A stretch of 20,468 nucleotides of DNA from a virus. The notes beneath the pieces were generated by a model. The model had not been told where the DNA came from. It was given only the letters and a program-made list of their open reading frames with translations, and did no database searches. Both the position numbers and the translations under genes were made by a program. Below, one piece after another: positions 15,603 through 20,468 of this stretch (positions are counted from its first letter, which is position 1; every line of letters starts with the position of its first letter). The stretch spans positions 1 to 20,468 of the IMG/VR virus record IMGVR_UViG_3300048126_000040. One strand, given 5' to 3'.

Positions 15603-17009
15603 TTATGGTCTCGTCACGTTAGTTTGGTCTACTTGTAATACGTTAAATGTGTATTGCCCATCGGAAGAGCTAAGCCCCGCACCAACTTGCACACGCATCT
15701 CAACATTACCTGCACCACCAGAATCAGGCACTAGTTTTAATGTAGGTAAATTATTTTGCTTCCTTACAAGTAATGCACTACCTGAACCGTTTATTGGTAG
15801 GTATTCCGATATAGTGTAAGTTGAATCAAAACTTTCAGCGACACCTGAGTCTGGTATAAACGGCGAGGCTGTAACCCAAGTGCCGACGCTTTCAAATGCT
15901 GAAGAACTTACGTACACTGTACCACCAGTGCTACTAAACAACCCCGTACCCTCGGAACCATTGTCATAAACAATAGTTGTCTTATTTGTAGCGTCATCAT
16001 AAGTGGCATTTTGAATTCTCTTTTTACTAGCGCCATCCGCTGCATCATCTAAATAACTAAAAGAGTCTATTTTATTTGTCTGATCCCCAGCTACCTTTAT
16101 TAAGTACCAATACGAACTACTACCACCTTGTTTTGCATCTGCATCAGTAACTGCGCCAATGCTTGTACCTGTAGCGCCGGCTGACTTGCGCTGTACACGT
16201 AAAATTACACTGGCTAGCACCGGGTTGGTGTGTGTACCCGTACGAGCTAGTATACCTGAAATAGCTAGGTCTAATTCCTGAAACACCGTGTTGCCGTTAC
16301 CATACAAATCAAAAGTGGCTACTGTCTCAGTGTCGCCCTCGTCTACGAAAATAGAAGGAGGGGTCACACCCGCGATGCTTGCGGAATCTGAACTACCCCA
16401 CGGATATATTCTTTCAGAGCGCTTAAAATTACCAATAGTACCTACTAAAGTTCTAACCGCTTTGTTGGTAGCTACCTTTGTATCAGTGTTTGAACCAAAA
16501 CAGTCAGTAATAATACTATCAACAGTAGCGCCAGAAGAAGCTAATCGTAAACTATCAATTCTGGCTATAGCCGCCTGTATTGCAGCGCTATAATTATTCT
16601 GCTCTACCACATTAGTGCCATCACACATCAAGTTTATTTGTTGTGCTGTAGGTACAGCTATGCCTGTGCCACTAGCAGTTTTTACAGTTATTGTCTGGCC
16701 CGTAACATTTATTACCGTGTATAACTTACTAGCAGTAGGTACTACAACTGTGCCCGCACCACTAAGTTGGGTACTGGTATCAGTTAGCGACAACACAGCA
16801 TTTCTTGACTCTGAACTGGCCCCTTCGTTTATAGTTAAGGTGTGGACATTAGCTGAATCGCCCCCCTGTCCCCAAGTGTTAATTCCGGCTTTGCCTGATA
16901 TAGCTTCTTCTATTAAAGTAGTAACTTTATCATTGATCGTAGCACCCCAGCCCGCATCACCTGTAGCAGGTTTAGCTAACTTTAATATGCTTGTATATGT
17001 GTTAGACAT
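15603..17009 (-). CDS. Tail fibre or appendage protein
   Basis: This 468-residue protein starts at an ATG with GAGG five bases upstream. Its N-terminus (NTYTSILKLAKPATGDAGWG at residues 3-22, then a TINDKVTTLIEEAISG helix) is widespread at the start of marine phage tail fibres and appendages and probably attaches to the virion. Next come a beta-rich segment (VVVPTASKLYTVINVTGQTITVK) and a short helix (QAAIARIDSLRL). The Ser/Gly/Thr-rich C-terminal half contains DLYGNGN and YWYLIKVAG strands. There is no S74 domain and no recognised catalytic motif. It is the second fibre-like protein of the window, so the virion may carry two appendages. The receptor is unknown. Confidence 0.72.
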   Translation of the reverse strand: MSNTYTSILKLAKPATGDAGWGATINDKVTTLIEEAISGKAGINTWGQGGDSANVHTLTINEGASSESRNAVLSLTDTSTQLSGAGTVVVPTASKLYTVINVTGQTITVKTASGTGIAVPTAQQINLMCDGTNVVEQNNYSAAIQAAIARIDSLRLASSGATVDSIITDCFGSNTDTKVATNKAVRTLVGTIGNFKRSERIYPWGSSDSASIAGVTPPSIFVDEGDTETVATFDLYGNGNTVFQELDLAISGILARTGTHTNPVLASVILRVQRKSAGATGTSIGAVTDADAKQGGSSSYWYLIKVAGDQTNKIDSFSYLDDAADGASKKRIQNATYDDATNKTTIVYDNGSEGTGLFSSTGGTVYVSSSAFESVGTWVTASPFIPDSGVAESFDSTYTISEYLPINGSGSALLVRKQNNLPTLKLVPDSGGAGNVEMRVQVGAGLSSSDGQYTFNVLQVDQTNVTRP

Positions 17010-17018
17010 TTAATCCTC

Positions 17019-17471
17019 TCATCGTATTTGTATAACAGCACTTTCGTTTGTAAATGCTTGCCCAAAATCTACCTTAAAAGTTCCGTTAGTCACAGTCTTA
17101 TCCGCACCAAAATCTAAAACCATAACACTGTTTTTAGAACCTGTATTCTGGTATATCAATGCACCTCTGGCGGTGAATGTAGAACTTGCCCAAGTTGCAT
17201 CATTAAACGTAACGTACCCTACTCCGTTGCTTTCACCCACTGAGCTAACCGATAACGTAACGCCCCCCGCAGTATAGCCATTACCGTTAGCCACCTCACC
17301 TGTCAATCCCGTAGCCCCGTCGAAGACGCTGTATGCTTCCGTAGAAGCGTCAAGAGTAGTTGTATTAGTAAACAACGCTATGTTATAGCCCGTCGAGTTT
17401 AAAGTAAACGCATGCACACCTTGTAGCAATTGCCCTTTGAAACTATTAGTCAATACTTGTGAAATAGCCAT
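17019..17471 (-). CDS. Small conserved virion structural protein
   Basis: This 150-residue beta-rich protein matches a small family common in tailed phage contigs. It opens with MAISQVLTNSFKGQLLQGVH, followed by NIALFTNTTTLDAST, GYTAGG, TWASSTFTARGALIY and a C-terminal strand ending IQIR. The start is an ATG with AGGA eight bases upstream. It lies between the adaptor and the fibre gene, so a neck, tail or capsid-decoration role is likely. I do not know an experimentally assigned function for the family. Confidence 0.72.
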   Translation of the reverse strand: MAISQVLTNSFKGQLLQGVHAFTLNSTGYNIALFTNTTTLDASTEAYSVFDGATGLTGEVANGNGYTAGGVTLSVSSVGESNGVGYVTFNDATWASSTFTARGALIYQNTGSKNSVMVLDFGADKTVTNGTFKVDFGQAFTNESAVIQIR

Positions 17472-17480
17472 TTATAATTC

Positions 17481-18212
17481 CTATTTTGGTTCCGATGGTA
17501 CGGCTGGTGGCATAGGTCCAGCGGCTGGAGATTGTGGTCTAAACGAACTACTCCGCATACGTGTATTGACTGTATCCGTTAGTTGCGTCAAGGCCATAAT
17601 ATATTGTTCTTTATACAGTGCTTGTATATCTGGTTCAGCTTTCATAAACCTAGCAGCTTCAAATAAAACACCATTTAATAGGGCAGAATCATAGTTTTGA
17701 CCCAACCAAATTTCGCTATTACTGCCTAGAGTCTCCGTTATAGACCTAGGTCTAAAGTGGTAGTCTACAATAATAGTTACGGAGTCGCTGTAGTGCGGTG
17801 CAAACCTTAACTCCAACGTGCTACCATATAAAGTTGAATCTTCGTTGCTATTGTTAGCCACTGCATAATATTCTATTCTGTGGGAGTCAGACGCTATTTC
17901 TGTTGTTTTTGGGTAAGCCTCATCCAAAAAATCTATAGCCTTATTTAGCAGTGCGTACCTATAATTGCCGGACCGTTCACTCGTCTGTATACTAACATTA
18001 TGTACGTAAATACAATCTTCAGGTAAAATAGTGCCATTAAGAGTGCTACTGTTAAAATACGTTTTTGATTTGCGTAGTAGCGGCAGCCCTTTTGCGTAGT
18101 CATATATTTTTTGCTCAGCTTGTTTTGTAAACATTTTTAGCTGCGCGTCAGTAAAAGTCATCTCAGTGATGTCTTGTACATTAGTTTTTAATTCCACGTA
18201 TGTCATAGCCAT
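17481..18212 (-). CDS. Head-tail adaptor, SU10-adaptor-like
   Basis: This 243-residue protein has the pattern of a widespread podovirus neck family: MTYVELKTNVQDITEMTFTD at 3-22, KMFTKQAEQKIYDYAKGLPL, LPEDCIYVHNV, a YALLNKAIDFLDEAYP helix, ELRFAPHYSDSVTIIVDYHF strands, and WLGQNYDSALLNGVLFEAA near the C-terminal helices. I recall this family as the adaptor of SU10-like phages. It would sit under the portal and bind the nozzle. The last ~15 residues are Pro-rich (PAAGPMPPAVPSEPK). It follows the zinc-ribbon gene by one base. Confidence 0.72.
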   Translation of the reverse strand: MAMTYVELKTNVQDITEMTFTDAQLKMFTKQAEQKIYDYAKGLPLLRKSKTYFNSSTLNGTILPEDCIYVHNVSIQTSERSGNYRYALLNKAIDFLDEAYPKTTEIASDSHRIEYYAVANNSNEDSTLYGSTLELRFAPHYSDSVTIIVDYHFRPRSITETLGSNSEIWLGQNYDSALLNGVLFEAARFMKAEPDIQALYKEQYIMALTQLTDTVNTRMRSSSFRPQSPAAGPMPPAVPSEPK

Positions 18213-18213
18213 A

Positions 18214-18552
18214 TTATTCTACCGTAACCGTTACTGTATGAGATGCAAGTTCTAAAAAAGTATTGCTACTGCCCACAGGGTTCCAACCCCACTGCACTGC
18301 TCTACTACTAGAGGCACTAGAATCAGCTGCCAAGCTAGTGTCTGGGCGGGTTACTCGTAATCCTTGTGGATCATGCACCGGATACTCACCTAACATGTTT
18401 TGTGGGTGGTCTTTGTCCCAACAAGAAGGGCACGCTAACAATCCTGTGTCTTTACGCTTTTCTACTACTCTTTTCATGTTTCGCAATTTCTCACGAAAGC
18501 CACATATATCACAAAAGCCGAACGCTTTTTTACCTGAAGCAAATCTAGCCAT
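18214..18552 (-). CDS. Small zinc-ribbon neck-region protein
   Basis: This 112-residue protein has two CxxC pairs, C14-C17 (CDIC) and C41-C44 (CPSC), 24 residues apart, a zinc-ribbon arrangement. The N-terminus MARFASGKKAFGFCDICGFR and the later HPQN and RPDTS motifs resemble small phage proteins I recall from between neck genes. The C-terminus (NTFLELASHTVTVTVE) looks like a beta-strand tail. It is flanked by two connector-like genes, and its ATG overlaps the upstream stop (TAATG). It is probably a minor virion or assembly protein; DNA binding is possible but unproven. Confidence 0.75.
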   Translation of the reverse strand: MARFASGKKAFGFCDICGFREKLRNMKRVVEKRKDTGLLACPSCWDKDHPQNMLGEYPVHDPQGLRVTRPDTSLAADSSASSSRAVQWGWNPVGSSNTFLELASHTVTVTVE

Positions 18553-19241
18553 TATATATACCCTATGCGTGGTACAAACCTAGCAGGGACTTTAGTCCTA
18601 TCTTCAGAAGCCGCCAGCTCAAATTGCTCGTCATATATGTCTTTTAACATCATAACCCTGCCAGACAACTCAGGAGTTTTCATAGCGATGTAGTATGCTA
18701 ACCCTGCTACTAAACACGGTAAAAATCTATATGGCATATCAGGAGTAAAATTACCTTCTCCCGCATCTTGTATACGACGTAAATACCAATATTTTAGCGT
18801 GTAGGACTTATCTGGTACAGGCCAAAAATAACCTACGTTAGAGTCAGTACCACGCTCTAGGTACATTTTGTTTGGCCTACCCTCAGCGGTTTTGTTGGTT
18901 ATGTTGGCATAATCGCTAACACTCATTCTGCTTATGGTTAGCGCATTTTGAGCTGTAGTTCCATCACCAGTGGCTTCTATTGTCTGTTCTAGAATGTCCA
19001 CCATGTCTATGCCAGTTGCTATCGGAGTACTCGCAGTTCCCTTAGTCAAAACCTGACTACCTTCCGTTATAGTCCACATGTTTATTCCGCGGTTTGCCCA
19101 CTCAATAGTAAGTAAATTCATAGAACGTCTAGCTGTTCTTAGGTCATACCCAGAACGCATCTCACGTCCGGCACGCTCCCACGCTTCTTCTGCGACTTCC
19201 GCAAAATTCATGTTAAAATCTGAAGTACCTGATGTAGCCAT
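18552..19241 (-). CDS. Head-tail connector, P22 gp4-like
   Basis: This 229-residue protein contains the block FAEVAEEAWERAGREMRSGY, then DLRTARRSMNLLTIEWANRG, GINMWTI, a beta-rich centre with ISRMSVSDYANI and RPNKMYLERG, VGYFWPVPDKSYTLKYWYLRR, DMPYRFLPCLVAGLAYYIAM, and a C-terminal DEQFELAASEDR helix. This domain pattern is common in marine podovirus-like contigs at the position of the portal-proximal adaptor or tail-completion factor (P22 gp4-like). A strong AGAGGT lies six bases before the ATG. Assignment to a connector role is good; which ring it forms is inference. Confidence 0.7.
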   Translation of the reverse strand: MATSGTSDFNMNFAEVAEEAWERAGREMRSGYDLRTARRSMNLLTIEWANRGINMWTITEGSQVLTKGTASTPIATGIDMVDILEQTIEATGDGTTAQNALTISRMSVSDYANITNKTAEGRPNKMYLERGTDSNVGYFWPVPDKSYTLKYWYLRRIQDAGEGNFTPDMPYRFLPCLVAGLAYYIAMKTPELSGRVMMLKDIYDEQFELAASEDRTKVPARFVPRIGYI

Positions 19242-19543
19242 TATTTACCTCTACGTTTTAGTGACTTTACTCTACGAGGCTTACCTGCAGGTTGCCCTAA
19301 ACTTTTCTTTTCTCTTACCTTCTTACTCTTCTCAGAACTAGACATCTCGCCTGACGTTTTAGGAGTCTTAGAAGATACACGTTTACTAGGACGACAGTAT
19401 GGCGTACCACGACCATCACCTTTCTTTCTACCACAAGCCTTACCTGTACTAACGTCTTTCCAATCTTCCTTGAACCAACGCTTTAACGCAGCACCCTTCG
19501 CTGTTTTGCGAATCTTACCACCAGACTTATAGTATGTACGCAT
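19241..19543 (-). CDS. Small basic protein, DUF5872-like
   Basis: This 100-residue protein is very rich in Lys, Arg, Gly and Ser. It begins MRTYYKSGGKIRK and then has RWFKEDWKDVSTGKACGRKK (residues 22-41) and PYCRPSKRVSSKTPKT (48-63), which recall the family named DUF5872. The two cysteines are C37 and C50. The Ser/Lys tail has no predicted fold. The N-terminus resembles that of the 45-residue protein encoded just upstream. It sits directly before the connector gene and overlaps its neighbours on both sides in TAATG junctions. A nucleic-acid-binding, scaffold or virion-core role is plausible but unproven. Confidence 0.78.
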   Translation of the reverse strand: MRTYYKSGGKIRKTAKGAALKRWFKEDWKDVSTGKACGRKKGDGRGTPYCRPSKRVSSKTPKTSGEMSSSEKSKKVREKKSLGQPAGKPRRVKSLKRRGK

Positions 19544-19680
19544 TACTTACCAGCCTTTTTCTTCCGGCATTTGGCTATAGCTCCAGACGCATACGCAGAA
19601 GGGAAGACCTTGTAGCTGGCCTTCACCTTCTTATAGCATGAGTCCTTTACGGTACCACCTTTTTTGTAGTACCTACGCAT
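19543..19680 (-). CDS. 45-residue basic protein
   Basis: This short gene runs from the ATG at 19680 to the TAA at 19545-19543. It encodes a peptide starting MRRYYKKGGTVKDSCYKKVK, followed by VFPSAYASGAIAKCRKKKAG, with cysteines C15 and C38 and about one third Lys/Arg. It exactly fills the space between two basic genes and overlaps both in TAATG junctions, strong support for a real gene. The N-terminal MRxYYKxGG is shared with the next gene. Function unknown; small peptides of this type recur in marine phage structural blocks. Confidence 0.8.
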   Translation of the reverse strand: MRRYYKKGGTVKDSCYKKVKASYKVFPSAYASGAIAKCRKKKAGK

Positions 19681-20228
19681 TAGCGCATCTTCGCTGGGCG
19701 TACGCCTTTTTTAGCAATGCCACATCCGCGAACCTTACCGCCTTTACCATAAGACTTAGACTTAGCCTTCTTCTTAACCTTACCACCAGCTTTCATGCCC
19801 GGCATAGGTGGCTTCTTAGGAGGCATACCCATACCCATACCCATTGGAGGCTTAGGAGCACCGCCAGCCATACCACCCATTGGAGCAGGAGCAGCAGAAC
19901 CCATAGCAGCTTGTGGGGGAGTTGGTGGCTTAGGAGCACTAGTATTGTTCATAGCGCCTCTCATAGATGGGGTGGGCTTACTGTTGTTAGCCTTAATACC
20001 GTCCAATACTTTCTTTCTATTAGGATCCATTTTACCCGTCATAGAACCACCATCGTCAGCCATCATTTTCATTGGCTTCTTTTTGGCTTTCTTTTTCTTC
20101 TTTACTTTGCCGCCTTCAGCCATTTTACCTTTACCATCAGCAGCGTAGAATGGAACTTTCTTACCGTCCTTTTCTACCATATCTAAAGAGCCACCTTTTT
20201 TGTAGCCCATCATTTTTGTACCCGGCAC
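19680..20228 (-). CDS. Lys/Gly/Met/Pro-rich low-complexity protein, GTG start
   Basis: This 182-residue protein starts at a GTG (20228) with a perfect GGAGGT six bases upstream; ATG codons at residues 6 and 7 are less well placed. It has YKKGG at 9-13, EGGKV at 38-42 followed by a Lys-rich stretch to about 51, a Pro/Met/Gly/Ala-rich linker at about 97-145 (PPMGMGMGMPPKKPP), AGGKV at 147-151, and a C-terminal GKGGKVRGCGIAKKGVRPAK. The C-terminal motif resembles one I recall from marine phage proteins near portal and connector genes. The composition suits an unfolded, DNA- or capsid-binding protein. Function unknown. Confidence 0.78.
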   Translation of the reverse strand: MPGTKMMGYKKGGSLDMVEKDGKKVPFYAADGKGKMAEGGKVKKKKKAKKKPMKMMADDGGSMTGKMDPNRKKVLDGIKANNSKPTPSMRGAMNNTSAPKPPTPPQAAMGSAAPAPMGGMAGGAPKPPMGMGMGMPPKKPPMPGMKAGGKVKKKAKSKSYGKGGKVRGCGIAKKGVRPAKMR

Positions 20229-20229
20229 T

Positions 20230-20468
20230 TTAACACCTCCAGCGCTTACGCGCTTGTCTTAATCTTGAATTAGGATCTTTAGCAGCTTTAGGGAACTGTT
20301 TCATTTGTCCTGCTGATCTAGCGCAATATGACTTACGTCTTGCTGCATCTTTACCTTTAGGATTTTTCCCTGTAACTGCCGTCTTTAATTTACTACCCGG
20401 ATTATTTCGTCTGTACTTAGCTACACCTTTAGCAGTCATACCAGCACCAGATTTAGTGGGGCGCTTGT
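20230..20468 (-). CDS. Basic phage protein, 5'-partial at right edge
   Basis: The C-terminal part is complete; it ends RLRQARKRWRC at a TAA one base before the next GTG. An ATG at 20439 would give 69 residues, but the frame is open upstream to the window edge and reads KRPTKSGAG directly into MTAKGVAKYRRNNPGSKL. This continuous stretch is what I recall as conserved in a family of basic phage proteins, so the true start is probably outside the window. Further motifs are RRKSYCARSAGQMK and KDPNSRLRQ. It is highly Lys/Arg-rich with two cysteines in the visible part. A capsid-internal or nucleic-acid-binding role is possible; I know no tested function. Confidence 0.75.
   Translation of the reverse strand, partial: KRPTKSGAGMTAKGVAKYRRNNPGSKLKTAVTGKNPKGKDAARRKSYCARSAGQMKQFPKAAKDPNSRLRQARKRWRC
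20235..20240 (-). promoter_or_regulatory. Perfect Shine-Dalgarno for the GTG start at 20228
   Basis: The minus strand reads GGAGGT here, six bases before GTG (20228-20226). It lies in the last codons of the upstream basic-protein gene. It supports the GTG over the two in-frame ATG codons 15 and 18 bases downstream. Confidence 0.75.

Noticed and set aside
19638-20186. Plus-strand frame of 182 codons rich in His, Ser and Arg
   Set aside because: Antisense reading of the Lys/Gly/Met-rich basic protein; the minus-strand gene has a perfect Shine-Dalgarno and conserved C-terminal motif.
20437-20439. ATG at 20439 as start of the rightmost gene
   Set aside because: The frame stays open upstream to the window edge with sequence that continues the conserved region, so this Met is probably internal.

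Overview
This window looks like the late structural and lysis block of a tailed phage, probably a marine podovirus-like phage known mainly from metagenomes. The evidence is a head-to-tail order of neck, fibre, lysis and nozzle genes, several protein families that I recall from uncultivated marine phage genomes, almost wall-to-wall coding, and no host-type genes. The host cannot be named from the sequence. Every supported gene is on the minus strand, so the transcriptional order runs from the right edge (20468) to the left edge (1). There are no tRNAs, insertion sequences, CRISPR arrays or convincing terminators, and no non-coding stretch longer than about 10 bases.

Region 1 (20468-19241) holds four small, very basic Lys/Gly-rich proteins; the first is cut by the right edge. 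Three of them share a short YK-x-GG or GG-K-V type motif. Four junctions between 19680 and 18552 are TAATG stop/start overlaps. Region 2 (19241-17019) holds the neck and connector genes: a P22 gp4-like connector, a small four-cysteine zinc-ribbon protein, an SU10-type adaptor, and a common small virion protein. Region 3 (17009-15603) is a fibre or appendage protein.

Region 4 (15600-12805) is a lysis and envelope island. It encodes an XhlA-like one-TM protein, two secreted proteins of unknown function whose genes overlap by 59 bases, a TM plus coiled-coil protein (a possible inner-membrane spanin), a 3TM-family holin, and an M15A zinc peptidase endolysin. Region 5 (12803-9019) returns to the tail: a nozzle or propeller-like protein with two copies of an inserted domain, then a repeat-bearing fibre with a self-cleaving S74 chaperone at its C-terminus.

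Region 6 (9009-1) is one reading frame of at least 3003 codons that runs off the left edge. Its protein carries four calcium-binding (EF-hand/dockerin-type) loops, several Gly/Ala-rich hydrophobic segments, a coiled coil, and a 400-residue array of about 13 degenerate 30-residue repeats. Its place after the nozzle gene suggests a giant DNA-ejection or internal virion protein, but that is inference. It and the two secreted proteins are the most novel parts of the window.
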